A stretch of DNA of 64,000 nucleotides from Basidiobolus meristosporus CBS 931.73. Taxonomy: Eukaryota > Basidiobolomycota > Basidiobolomycetes > Basidiobolales > Basidiobolaceae. Made by a program: the position numbers and the translations under genes. The stretch spans positions 1-64,000 of the forward strand of contig MCFE01000010.1 in NCBI GenBank assembly GCA_002104905.1, in the 5' to 3' direction. Below, piece after piece: positions 1-12,300 of the stretch (its first letter is position 1; the number at the start of each line of letters is the position of its first letter). Below the pieces are notes generated by a model. It saw nothing but the letters and a program-made list of their open reading frames with translations, did no database searches and was not told the DNA's origin.

Positions 1-1819
1 TTAGGAAATACGTACCAAAGGAATGTGATTTGTTGAATAAAGATAAAAAAATAGTCATGATTGATAGCATATTTGCAATTCGAGCACTTATTGGTGATGA
101 ATCTATACTACCCGAGTTAGTAAGATTCCCCTCTTGAAGATTGCTTTTTAATCACAGCACAAGCAAAGTAAACACCTCAGCATCAAACCACTAGCAGATG
201 ACACGCAAGTTATATTGACATGCAAGTGGCATATTGGCTATGCTCTTGCGTGCGACCCGGTTACTATATTTGCCCACTTGTCTTTGTTGTTTATCACTAG
301 CACAGCTGAAGAATGGTAGACCAACATGCAGCCAATCAGTTCAGAAAGACAATAACCGCTGTGTGAAAGTCATTCCATCATTACTGGCTTCTATCTGCTA
401 GAAAAGGTCAGGTATGGGATTGGCCACACTACATCGAAGATCATTAGGACTGCCTTTGCATTGATTTTCAATCATCAGTAGCTATATTTGGCAAGAAGCA
501 ACCGAGCATAATATACCTCGATGGCGACACCCGAATGTCATGAGTTTGATTGGCTGGACTTACTATGTTTCGGTAACTGTATTCAGCCGACTGCCGTTTA
601 TACAGTCTTTGTTCTATCCAATTTAAGCTGCCAATTGATCAGTAGGTAGTTGACCATGGATTCCATTTGGTACTTAGATCCATATATCAGCACCTTGCAC
701 TTCAGCTGGTCAAAAAAGCGTAATCCATAATCAGTTTAGTCAACTCTTTACTTAGAAATGATATTGCCATCAGAGGACTAGGTATATATGCCTACTCATG
801 AGTTACAGCTTTATCTTGGTCATGATTGTTGTAAATTGTGCATATACACCTATATGTTGTAAAAATTCATAATTCCACCTAAACATTCACCTAACTTAGT
901 CACTTAGATCATTACCTACAAATCTCTGAGAATACTGACCAATTTCCTTGTTGGGATTTACTTAGAATATTTACCCAGAACATGAAAATTAGATAAGTTG
1001 TCCAAGCAGCCCCTAACTTTGCACACATGCTCTTGTGACCTTCCTAAGCATGTTCTTTGTGCTTATTATGCCAACACCATGTAAAGTATAAATTCTACTT
1101 TTACATTCAATAAATCATTAAGTGAAAACCACATAATCTACTTGTTCTCCAAATTACTTCCAATATCTCCAAGACTCTTACAACACTATATACCTGTATC
1201 AATCTAATTATATCATAGCTTATGAACTTAACTATTGCCTGCCTATATTCTTTGTTAGCATATGCCTTGAATATATCATGAAAAGTACATGTGTTCAGTA
1301 CATATTGTTATGGGCAGTCATGATGTAGATATAGAGTCAAATCTATATCTATCAGAGTGACAAGTTGATATTCATTTAGAAAAGCCCACCCAAATGGTTT
1401 CACACTCTGTACCCAAAAAATAAATATCAAAGAAGTACAATCTTGCAATGTTATAGCAAGGATAATAAGTATCAGCGTCAAGATGCCATTGGTATAATTA
1501 AATCTTAAAAAGCAGCAGTACCTGATATTTTGGTAAAATAATCTAGGCGAGTCCCCACAAAGAATTTAGGCAAGAAACTATAAAACCCATGAAGTATGAT
1601 CTAAGCAACCAAGTTAATGGCATGTATAGGTGTAATTACGAAATTCACACGAAATGGTGCATCAGGTTTGGGGACACATGATTGAGTTTAAAAGCTTAGG
1701 GCACTTTAAGGTCTCCACTAACATTTGCTGCAACATATATGAAATCTACCCTCATTGAATCAATCAGTAGGTGTGACTGTTTTGGACGAAGCAGCCTCAA
1801 GAACCTGCGGATGAAAGAA

Positions 1820-1871
1820 ATGTCGTAGACGGGGCTGTCCTAAATATGTCGTAGATGGGGCTGTCCTAAAT
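1820..1871. repeat. 26-bp tandem duplication
   Basis: Two adjacent 26-bp units (1820-1845 and 1846-1871) are identical except for one C/T difference at the tenth-eleventh base of the unit. No coding frame crosses them. They look like a recent local duplication. Confidence 0.85.
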
Positions 1872-2453
1872 CCAGCATTTATATACACGGACCCTATACA
1901 AATACTCCGAATTAGAAACAATATTTTCTAATCATAAAGCCAGGATTGCAGTAGAATAATGCTTATAATATTATGTCGTGACTACTATTCGATGAAAATG
2001 CACATGAAATCGTTTGTACGCGTGTTGCAATGCCCGAATACCCGCTACTGGCAAATATATGTATGAATCGGGATTAGAGTTGAGGTAAAACAAATGATAC
2101 ACGAAATGATACACGAATTGTGATATAAAACTAGAATTCTCAGAGTAATTTAGGTAGATATACTGTTAACATGATCCATGTACTTACCCCAGAAATCGCC
2201 GTTTGAATCGATCGATCTCGCAGGAGTGAAGAAAGTCTATGGCCAGAGAATGGTGGGATATTTCCAGTCAATTGTCTAGTACTGAAGTCGAGTTGTGGCT
2301 CAAGGGCGAGCCAAGGATAGTTGCAGGACTAAAATTACTGCTATTACTACTGAGGTTATACATGGAGATTAATTCTTGGTTACTTTTACCCAGGTTCCGG
2401 CTATGGAACAGGGAATACGAGGATCTATTGGTATTGATAATGCCACTAGGTTG

Positions 2454-2472
2454 GGGCTAGGGCTAGGGCTAG
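2454..2472. repeat. GGGCTA short repeat
   Basis: Three consecutive GGGCTA hexamers. They resemble degenerate telomere-like units but differ from TTAGGG, and three copies are too few to call an interstitial telomere. Confidence 0.5.
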
Positions 2473-3387
2473 GAGAGGCCACAATTATGTATTGTATTGT
2501 GATAGATTTCAAGGGCTGCCTATATTAGCTAACGGCAATCCACATGTCAAATGAAGAGAATCACAGTTTACATGATCATTAGATTAAATTATTGTATCAC
2601 TGGCTCAAGTACGAGTATGAGTTCATAGGGCTAGTATTACATAACGAGTCCAGTATAATACAACAATAACAACACGGATCATCCCTGAGGTCGATTTCAG
2701 AATGTCTCTTCAACCCAGATTTTTAATCGAGATAATTGCGACAACATTCATACTCCAGCTTCTGATTTTGGCACTCAAACCTTCCACCAAACGAAGTTTT
2801 TCCTCTCCTTAATCAGCTGCAATATCTTGGACTGAAATGATCTGGTTAATCCACGGTTTCTAGCCTAAATCCAAAGGATTGGAATGGCGATCAGGGTCCA
2901 TGTGATATGTGATTCACCTTTCCCATTGGTTTTGGATGGCTCGCTATGATGCGAGCGGCTGTGAAGGACTTAGCTCTCCTGAGAATTTGGTGGGAGCTTG
3001 GATGCCATTTTCGCCGGTATAACATGGCATCTCGGACAGTGTTGCTTTGCCCATGCCTCTCTCTAAACCGCAGAGTCTAGAACCAAACATGCAGCGGATC
3101 TAAGGACACCCAAGACAGGTTTCATCTGCAACATTTCTCTGCCCCTTTAGTAGCGCTGCTACAGAATGGTGGACAATGCTGTGACATGATCCTTGAATGT
3201 CTTCGACTTCCAAACATACCAACTGGATGGGATGGGACAACTTCACTGTGATTCGCATTACGGATGAGTTTTAAGGGGATCGATGATGATCGATATCAGG
3301 TGATTCAGGCTGCGTCCATATATATCACCCCATCATGCTGGCTACATCCAAGTATTTCTTGCCATAGTTGGACCCCACCCACTTGAG

Positions 3388-4326
3388 ATGAGTTCGTCGA
3401 AAGTAATAATGGAAAACTTGATAAACAGCACTGCCACAACGGTCAGCGCATCTTGGCTTGTTCTCTTGTGGATTCAAACACTGGACAGGAGTCTGTTCAT
3501 CCATCGAAGGCCGTTCAAGGTAGCAATGTCGTGCCAACTGCTGTTCGGCAGCATCCGCAACATTAGCGTCATGTTGCTCTGCGTAGGGTTTCCAATCTCA
3601 TGTAGATTAGTGGGCATCATTGGTGGAATAGATTATCAGTTCTTCGCCATAGCCACAGAAGCGGTGATGTATATTCGGTGCCGCTCGTTTACTAATCACA
3701 GAAAGCTACTGACCATTCTGTTGACACCAACCTGGATCATTCGATTTGCATTATGCATCTGGCTGACCACAACGATCCAGGGGGCAGACAATGGGTACGG
3801 AGAGGTATGTAATCTAGTCATGAATTATGAGCTCTCGGCAATGATGCAATACATCAAAATCGCCAGCGAGCTCCTGATCCTGGCCTTTTTTATTGAGCAC
3901 TTGGTCAAGCTGGTAAGACGCGGGGCTCCTACCAAGCTGTCTTCGTCCAAAAGGTGGAAGCACCTCTTGATTAACAACTGCATATTCACGGGGCTGATTG
4001 CATTCAGCGAGGTGCTGGTGGCCCAGATCACAGTGTACATGACCAGCTATCTGTATCTGGCATACTCCTTGGTGAATCTTGTTCAGTCTTTACTGCTGAT
4101 TTTCATTGTCGAGGACACAAGGAAAATCTTTGTGGAGTCCAGCAGCGTAGCCAACGCCGAGTCGGTCAGCTGCCAACCTGATCACTATAGCCAATCTCTC
4201 ACCAGGCCGGATGCTACCATTCGGGTGGAAAACCGACTATCGCAAGGGAAGCCGGAGATTACTGAGGCAGAGCCATGGCAGTATAACATATACGCCAAGA
4301 ACCCGTATGAGGATAATCTACCCTAG
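3388..4326 (+). CDS. orphan multi-pass membrane protein
   Basis: A single-exon frame of 312 residues. I do not recognise the family. About seven hydrophobic segments can be seen (roughly residues 20-37, 46-68, 80-96, 104-125, 150-172, 190-212 and 216-238). They are followed by a hydrophilic C-terminal tail of about 70 residues rich in Ser, Glu and Pro. That topology resembles a fungal seven-helix receptor-like protein: helices first, cytosolic tail last, and no long extracellular N-terminus. The start at 3388 is the first ATG; an in-frame ATG seven codons later is an alternative. Codon use looks like the neighbouring genes and the frame is intact, so I think it is a real gene. Ligand and function are unknown. 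Confidence 0.7.
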   Translation: MSSSKVIMENLINSTATTVSASWLVLLWIQTLDRSLFIHRRPFKVAMSCQLLFGSIRNISVMLLCVGFPISCRLVGIIGGIDYQFFAIATEAVMYIRCRSFTNHRKLLTILLTPTWIIRFALCIWLTTTIQGADNGYGEVCNLVMNYELSAMMQYIKIASELLILAFFIEHLVKLVRRGAPTKLSSSKRWKHLLINNCIFTGLIAFSEVLVAQITVYMTSYLYLAYSLVNLVQSLLLIFIVEDTRKIFVESSSVANAESVSCQPDHYSQSLTRPDATIRVENRLSQGKPEITEAEPWQYNIYAKNPYEDNLP

Positions 4327-4869
4327 TGGAGTATATGGTTTCTGTAGGCGTGGGGTATATGGTTTTTGTAGGCGTCCGTGCATGTAATATTACAGACTTC
4401 ATTTTGTTGCAGGCAATACTTCAGACTAATGTAAACAGTGCCTTGATCGTAATTGTAGTTAAGTCAATTTGGCATATCAATCTAGCATAAACTAAATAAA
4501 CGCTTCCATCCCATCAAGCCCTTGCCTCGAACAATACTAGGATTAGGGTTAAGGTCGCTGGCACAATAGCTGTCAAGTAAGGGCTGTACCACCATCTGCT
4601 GCCAGCTGATTACCTTAAACCACTTAGATAAGATAAACATCGGTTTGAAAGGGCATCAGTCACATGAAAGACGGACATTTCAGGCTTTCAGGTCCATTCC
4701 CCACCCGTTCATTGGTCGAAACGGAGCTATGGAGGTTAGGTCAAATTGAGTCATCAATTATATCCGATTTCTCAAGATAACCTGAGCAGACATGCCATCG
4801 AAAATTGATTTATAATATCAGGTCTTCTGCCTTTGTTGGCCCTGCAGTTCATATAGACACTTCTTGCAA
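4327..4869. other. intergenic; SER1 promoter
   Basis: Between the membrane-protein stop and the SER1 start. It contains the 24-bp duplication, an AATAAA-like signal near 4494 for the upstream gene and a telobox-like ATTAGGGTT at 4542-4550. No further gene is seen. Confidence 0.5.
4328..4375. repeat. 24-bp tandem duplication in 3' UTR
   Basis: Two 24-bp units (4328-4351, 4352-4375) with two mismatches begin two bases after the stop codon of the membrane-protein gene, so they lie in its 3' untranslated region. Confidence 0.8.
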
Positions 4870-6018
4870 ATGACCACCGGTAACGATTCTCCGAAAGTAT
4901 GGAATTTCGGCGCTGGGCCCTCCGTGCTTCCCAGAGCTGTACTTGAAAAAGCTCAGAAAGACCTGTTGGATTACGAAGGAACCGGCATGTCGGTAGTGGA
5001 GCTCTCTCACCGCTCAAAAACCTTCCAGAAACTCATGGATGAGACCACTTCGAATCTCAAGACCCTTTTGAACATCCCCGACAACTATCGCATCTTGTTC
5101 ATGCAAGGCGGTGGGTCCACCCAGTTTTCCGCCGTCGTGTTTAACCTGCTCGCGCATAAAGGAGATCGTAAGGCAACCGTGGACTACCTTGTCACTGGTA
5201 GTTGGTCGCAGAAGGCCTCCGAGGAGGCCAAGCATCTTGGCGCCAACGTCAACATCGTGTTCAACACCAAAAAAGATACCGGCTCCTACACCTCGGTGCC
5301 CCCCAAGGAGACTTGGAAGCTGACCGGAAGCGAGGCGGCATACGTTTACTACTGTGATAACGAGACGGTGCATGGCGTGGAGTTCGACCAGGTTCCAGAA
5401 ATTGACCCAAGCGTGCCACTGGTATGCGACATGTCCTCCAACATCCTATCCCGCGAGGTGGATGTCTCCAAGTTCGGTATCATCTACGCCGGTGCACAAA
5501 AGAACATGGGACCAAGTGGTGTCACGATAGTGATTATCCGTGAAGATTTACTAGATCGTCCCGCGGTTGAGAACCAAGAGAGCGCCCCCTGGCCTATCCC
5601 ATTGATGTTCGACTACAAGATACAAGCCGACAACGGGTCCTTGTACAACACTCCTCCCATGTTCAGTATTTACGTGGTAGGACTCGTCCTTGAATGGTTG
5701 CTCCAGCTTGGCGGCATCTCAGCCATCCAAGCAATCAACGAGCGCAAGGCAAAAAAGCTATATGATGTCATCGACAAGTACGACATCTACAAATGCCCGG
5801 TGGACGTGCAGGTGAGATCCAAGATGAACGTCCCATTCAGACTGACTACCGAAGAACTGGAGAAGGAGTTCCTCAAAGGGGCCGAGGAGCTGCACATGGC
5901 CCAGTTAAAGGGACATCGTTCCGTGGGCGGGATCAGAGCCTCTCTATACAATGCCATGGAGGAGGAAGGTGTACAAGCACTCACCCAATATATGGAACAG
6001 TTTGCCCAATCCCACTAA
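4870..6018 (+). CDS. SER1: phosphoserine aminotransferase
   Basis: Class V PLP-dependent aminotransferase converting 3-phosphohydroxypyruvate and glutamate to phosphoserine, the second step of serine synthesis in the cytosol. It is 382 residues long, the usual SerC/SER1 length, in one exon. The N-terminal NFGAGPSVLP motif, the phosphate-binding QGGGSTQF near residue 80, and GAQKNMGPSG with the Schiff-base lysine at about residue 211 are all present. The C-terminal HRSVGGIRASLYNAM motif is also typical. The first ATG of the frame is at 4870; the two codons before it do not include an ATG. Nothing is missing, so function is confidently predicted. Confidence 0.97.
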   Translation: MTTGNDSPKVWNFGAGPSVLPRAVLEKAQKDLLDYEGTGMSVVELSHRSKTFQKLMDETTSNLKTLLNIPDNYRILFMQGGGSTQFSAVVFNLLAHKGDRKATVDYLVTGSWSQKASEEAKHLGANVNIVFNTKKDTGSYTSVPPKETWKLTGSEAAYVYYCDNETVHGVEFDQVPEIDPSVPLVCDMSSNILSREVDVSKFGIIYAGAQKNMGPSGVTIVIIREDLLDRPAVENQESAPWPIPLMFDYKIQADNGSLYNTPPMFSIYVVGLVLEWLLQLGGISAIQAINERKAKKLYDVIDKYDIYKCPVDVQVRSKMNVPFRLTTEELEKEFLKGAEELHMAQLKGHRSVGGIRASLYNAMEEEGVQALTQYMEQFAQSH

Positions 6019-6343
6019 TCCCATCACACCTTACTCTCGACAAGTATATTGCTTCCACATCCCATCACTGTACCTAGTAACTCCAACTCTAATAAACCCT
6101 TGCAATCCCTAACCTCTGGCAGTGTTTACGTCATCCAAGTGGACGGTCACTTATTCGAAAGGTTACTTGCAATGGTCGCAGTTTATTTATAAGTTGTATC
6201 TAGCAAATAATGGAATAGGAGGCATTGAGAAGAAATAGAGAGTGTTAGACTACAGAGAGAACGGCAAGCTCACCACGCGGGATTAGTTGTTTTTGGATTT
6301 TTCATAGAAGGGGGGAGGAAGAAATGAATAAATTACAAAAAAA
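6019..6343. other. convergent intergenic spacer
   Basis: Spacer between the 3' ends of SER1 (+) and PRP8 (-). It holds only 3' UTR-like sequence, with AATAAA near 6090 on the plus strand. No gene is seen. Confidence 0.5.
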
Positions 6344-9300
6344 TCAACCAAACACATCCTCACGATCCGTCTCCACGCTCACCTCCTCCATGCTGGAGAA
6401 GTTCAGGAAATGACTGGGTCGGTGCACCTCGTGGTAGAACTCCTTTGGCGTGTCTAGTTGAACGTTGTACTTCATATCCGGACGATGCTTGGGACCCATG
6501 AAGTTGTAGTTCCAAACCCCATCGTCGGGAACCATGAAGAAACCAAGGAAGCGATCGGACAGCAGCATCTGTACCTTCTCGTAGTGAGAGGGGGAGTAAC
6601 CTTGAGGGTTGCTTCCGGAATCTTTGTTGTTGCGACCCCACTCGTAGCCCGACGGCGTGAGCTTGTAGGCGGTGAGAGAGCAGGAACCAGGGGTGAATGA
6701 ACAGGTGATGATAATGGTTCTCTCGCCATCCCATGATTTGTTCTCTCCCATGATCTTGGAGTGGGTAGTGACATCCTGTGGCGCCAGCTGGGGAAGCTCA
6801 TTTGGTTGTGTGTGTATCCAACCAAGAGGCTCATAGTCCCGAAGATACTCGTGGTCGGGAAGCTGGTGGGGCAGGTGGATGGTCTGGTGAGTACCCCACT
6901 GTGGGACCAGAACAATACAACGAATCTCCTTGACTTGCGGGTTGTCGGGGGGTGAAACGCCATACATGTATCCGGCAATCTGAGTACGAAGGTCAGAGAT
7001 GGTGATGAAGCGCTTGAGAACATTCTTGGGAAGAATGTAAGTGTATCCGGTCTCCTTGATGTCGTCCGACGTAACATAGATGTGGTTGGTACGAAGGTTG
7101 AGGTTCGTGGAGGAAATGGCACGCGTTCTCCATTCAGTCTTCGACGAGAACGTCTGGGTTTCGTAGTTACTGGTGGTAGTAACGATCATCTCATCACCAT
7201 GAATGTTTTGGGTCTTGGTGGTGACTGCCGTGAGCTGAGATTGCTCCTTGGCTTGCTTCTCAATCTCCGCGATCTGTTGGCGTTGCAGAGATGGTGCGGA
7301 GATCTCCATACCGAGGATGATGTCTCGAATCTCGGATTGCGTGAGAGAGGCAACATTCACATTGTTCTTCTTGCCATAGTCTCCGAGGATCAGGTCCTTC
7401 AGCGAAACTTCAACCTTGATCCACTCCTCATCGGACAGTGTGGGCCAGATGTGGTGGGGCTCGGTGATGGTAGTCTTGTCCGGACGAAGGATCATCTTGG
7501 TCTTGTCGTTGTTGACATGGAGAGCACGAAGAATCAGGATAAGACGAGAGAAGGCGGTGTAGGATGAAATGGTACGCAGCCAATCATCGTACAAGTTGAA
7601 GAGCACCATATTGGGCTCGGTCGCCTTGAGAATCAAATCACCAAACTTCTCAACCTTGAGACAAGCTTGGAATGGAAGCTGCAGCTCACTTCCCTTGATG
7701 ACGATGTTGGGGAAATCAAGTAGATGGACTTCCAAGGGATCAAGCATACCTTTACGAGTGACGATGATCTGCTTAGGTTGTTCTTCTACTGGGAGGGATC
7801 GAATCAAGGCTGCCACTTCTTCAGCAGTCTTCCACTTGGCCAACTGTCCCAAACGCTTCTGGCCAGCCCATACGGAAGTATGAATGATCTTCAGGAAGAG
7901 TTGGCCGGTTCTGGGGTTGAAGATGAAAATGGCACCGTTGATGGGCTTGGTGGTCAAGTTTCCTTCGAAGGTCTTGTGAATGGTTACTCTATATACGTTC
8001 GTGTCATCGACAAACCAAATGATTTGGTTGCTGAACAACTCCCCGTAATTCTGACTGCTCAGATAAGGCTCGGTGGGCTCAGATGAGTAGAGTTGGAGAC
8101 CCTTTCTGATACGTTCGCGAAGAACGTAAAGTGCAGGGTTGGCCTTCATGATCTTGGCCATGGCTTGCTGCATCAGCGGCTTCATACCAGGGAACCAGTT
8201 GCCGTAGGCACTGTGCAAGTTGTATGCCAGGTCAATGCCCACCATGGAGCCGGTGGGCGAGGGATAGATGCTCATGTTATCGGTAGTGTAATCCAAGAAC
8301 TTGGCACGAGTGTATCTTTCGATATCATGAGAATCGAAATCACCCCAGCGAAGCTGGACATCAACCCAGAACTTCTGGGTGGTGGCACCATCCATGGAGT
8401 CCTTGGTGTCGCTGAGCAACGAAGGTCTCGACACACTCCACTTGTAGGCAGCAAACAGCAAGATATCCGCGCAGGAACTGTTCATCTTGTAACTCTTTCT
8501 AGGGTGAATCGTTTCCTTCTGGACAGTTTCAATCTGAAGTGCCTCCAACTCTTGATCGAATACTTGGCACAAATCCATCACCACACTCTCGTGGATCTTC
8601 TGCCACAAATGGGCACGGAAGATCTGAATCAAAGAGATCTTGAGGGTTGGGATCTTACCGTGCATGAAGATACCGGTCAAATCGAGTTGGACTTGGAAAC
8701 CAACGTACACGTTGGCACGATTGATGGTTGGGGACCACCAGAGTGTGAAACGACGATTGGGGATTTGGTTCAAACCGCTTCTCTGGGCGTTGGTAAGCTT
8801 CTTGTACTTCATGGACTCTTCGAAGCCACTGGCCTTCTCCCAGAAGAGACCCTCCCATGTGGGGAAGTAGGTTCCCTTGAACAGGGTATGCTCCAGAATT
8901 CCTTCCACACCACCGAGGGCCTGGATCATATCTGTACGGTAGTTGTTCAGATTCCAAAGCTTACCATCGTGGCGTTGATGGGTCCACCAGAATGGATTGT
9001 TCTTCAAGACCTGGTACTGCTTGAAATCCGTTCTGACTCTCCATCCCTTGTCGTAAGCCAAGGTATGACGGTCCTTCTGGAAGAGGGTATTGATACGAGG
9101 AATACCTCGGTCCCAGGAATCCTCCAGATCTTCAAGTGTAAGACGGCGATTCTGAGCATTGGCTTCCTGTCTCTTCAACGCATATTCGGCCCAAACTCTC
9201 TGTGAATCGATGAACTCTGATTCCCAGGGCTGGATGTATCTGAACAAGTTCGGAATAACTTGGTCCTCCTCGTGGCTCATACCGGAACGGAAATGCGTGA

Positions 9301-12300
9301 TTCCGGTTTCGGTTTGCTTGGACCAGCGAAGATCAGATTGGGGAATCAGGACGTGACCCATGGACAACATACCCAATCCACCAAGTTCTTTGGGAGTATA
9401 GAAGACCACTGGCGGGAATCTTGAAGGCATCTTGGAGTTAAGGCCAATCTTGATACGAGTCTGAATCTTGTTCTCACACTTCACGAGTAAATCGAGAAGC
9501 TCGCGGGTGTGAACGACTGCCTCACGGAAGTACGTCATCAATCCAATGAGAGCCGTGTTCCATTTGTTCACAATCTTGGTGAAAGTGGTTGAACCGGAAG
9601 CCATCAAAATTTGGCGTACGCGGTTGTGGAATTTGGCCTGGGATTCCTCATCCACACGAAGATATGCTTGCGCAGTTCGCTCCTTGGTCTCCTCGTTGAT
9701 AAGATTCCAAACACCGTCACTCAAGCTGAACTCCTCGTTGAGGCTACGAATCTTGGGAAGAATACGGACCTCAAAGCCACACATGGCAAAGAGAAGATTT
9801 GGGTTATCCTTGCTGTAGACGCTGACAAAGCTGTCTTCCCATTCAATGGTGGTAAGCGATCTAGGCAATCTGTTCTTGATTTCCCAGAATACGGCTCTAC
9901 CAAGATTGACATCGTGCTTCATCAATCTCATCCTACAATCCCTTGGCCAGCATCTCTTGTTGTTGTATCCAACAATATTTTCGTTGTTTGGATCTGGATG
10001 CTCGGTAAGATAACGCTGAATCAAGTCACGCGCCTCGTCGGCGGAGAAACGGAACAACATGTGGATGCGGTCGATGTAGCGGGAGTACAAACGAATCGGG
10101 TGGCGGGTCTCAGTGGCAATATCGCGATATTGAAGGAAGTCATTAGGCATTTGCGGGGGCCCAGCCATCTCACTTGCCCTCTGCAATCCAAGCATAAGAA
10201 TATCCAACACAAGTCCGTAGTACTGGAAGATGAAACTGGCAAACTGCAGACCTCTAATCAAACCGTACGAGTTGACGTGGTTCATGTCCTTGTAGTTGAG
10301 GACAACGTTGTTCTTTGCGGTCATGTAGTCAGCAATGTTGTGGTCCAGAATTAGACGAAGCAGCTTGTTGAGCAAAGTCAGATCGATCTTTTCATAAACC
10401 TTGCTGAAGACTGTCTCGAGCATAACGTTACATTCGCCAGATTCAGTAACCCATACATCAGTCAGATTGTTGATCCCTTGGCACCATTTGTAGACAAGCA
10501 ATGGTGGGGGTTCGGTGTCAGAAGGCTTGATCCAAGCGGGGAAGAGGTGACGCTTATCGGCCTCATACCACAGGTACTGGTCAAGATAAGCATCAGTGAT
10601 CTTCTCAAGTGGCTCAACGTCATAGACAGGAATCAAATGGCTGTAGAGATCCATGAATTCGATTCCGATTTCCTTGAAGGCACGCTGGGTGAGCAGTAAA
10701 CGCTTGATTCTACTAAGCGCCTCGTGTGGATTATCGTAGGCCTGCTCAATAAGGCCAAGCTCCTCACGCTGACTCTGATTCAATCTACCTTGAACACTGT
10801 ACGCCTCACGCAGTCTCTCCAACGCCAAGATAAGAAGTTTGGTATCGTGCTTGTAGGACAAAGGTGGGAATGGAATCGGTGAGAATTTTCTGCTTTCCAA
10901 CCAATGAACGGTAGATGTGTAGATAGCAACAGCTTCTTCGGCAGTGATGTATGGACCATCTTTGAGATAATTGTGCTGACGCTCTTGCTCAGCCTTCAAC
11001 CATAGACGAGTAAGACGACCCAAGTTCTTCTTGCATACTGTCTTGTCGACAGTGGCACCACGTCTGATTCTCTCCCGATTGTAATGGGCAACACTTGTCC
11101 ACCAGTCAGCTTTAGACTTGACATATCTAAGGATCATATTCTCAATGGGAGTAGGCAAGCCTGGGACCTTCCAAGGAATATTCGCTTTCCAGCAACGCCA
11201 TGCCTCACTGAGATGCTGAAGAATAGTCTTGGACTTGTTGGCCTTGATTCCCTCAGGCATCATGTCGAGAATATCGTGCATGACCGCGGCACGAAGCTCA
11301 AGATCGTAATGCGACTCAACACGCTGCTTAGTGACAGTTTTGGCGATACCCTTGGAATGACGACCTTCGAAGTGTCTTGCCAAAAGATTTCCAAGCCATC
11401 TTTCAAGTAGTGGAACAATACCACGCATGAAGAAGAGCCAGACACGCCATCCTGGGGCCCAGAAACCACAACCAGGGCCTTTACCAACGGGACCGGTATT
11501 GAAACGATAATAGATCAAGTGCTTCAAATCCTTACACATACGAATTTGACGCATCAGTCTGTACTTGTAACGGTACATACCAGTCAGCTGGCCCACGTGT
11601 GCAAAAATGTATTGGAGACCATCGGCAAGCTGGAATGCATCCACATTACCAAGACGGTATTGCACATGGGAGTCGACAATAAGCTTCGTCAATCTCAGGA
11701 TTTCACGGCACAAATGGAACGCGTTACCGAAGCGAGACTTCTTTCTTTCCTTGGTGGTGAGAGTCTTCACGGGCTTGAGATTGAAATTATAATCCAAGTG
11801 AAGGTAGTTCAAATTCTTACGGTGGATAAGTAAATTGAGCATGTTATAACCTTGACGGCACACCTGCAAACCAGCCTCAACCCAATCCAGCTCTGTTGTT
11901 TGGAAGAACTTTGTGGATTTCAGTTGACGGAATAGATATTTCTTGTTGAGTGCCTTGGGAGGGCGGTGCTTCAGAGAGGTCAAAACATAGCATTTGAGCA
12001 ACTTCTGATACGACACCCTGACCTTGACAGGTTGGTTCGGAGGACAGTGCTCCATGTACCAGAATTTAACCAACGTGACATCCTGAGCACGTCTCGTACG
12101 GCCACTTCGCTTATCGAATGGATGTGGAGCCCACCATAACGCAATAGCGTTGGCGGTATCGTCGTTGTAGAGTGGGACGTCCTCCAAGAAAGGCTGCACC
12201 TCTTCGGGAAGAGTGAACTCGCTCTCTTCGTCGCTGAAGAGCTCGTCCTCGTGTTCATGAGCATCAGAGCTGATGTTACGAGAAGAAATAGGATTGATGA

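Larger units (their letters stand above)
1..3387. other. AT-rich gene-poor region
   Basis: No gene could be supported on either strand. Open frames are short and do not resemble proteins, including a 73-codon frame at 2239-2460. The stretch holds a 26-bp tandem duplication (1820-1871), a short direct repeat around 2092-2117 and three GGGCTA units near 2454-2472. It may be decayed sequence or the distal regulatory region of the membrane-protein gene that follows. Confidence 0.5.

Noticed and set aside
4541-4550. ATTAGGGTT as an interstitial telomere
   Set aside because: A single unit only; more likely a telobox-like promoter motif or chance.
8093-9205. 370-codon plus-strand frame inside PRP8
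   Set aside because: Antisense to a highly conserved coding region, with no domain and no promoter context; explained by codon bias of PRP8. The same applies to the 247-codon frame at 9611-10354.
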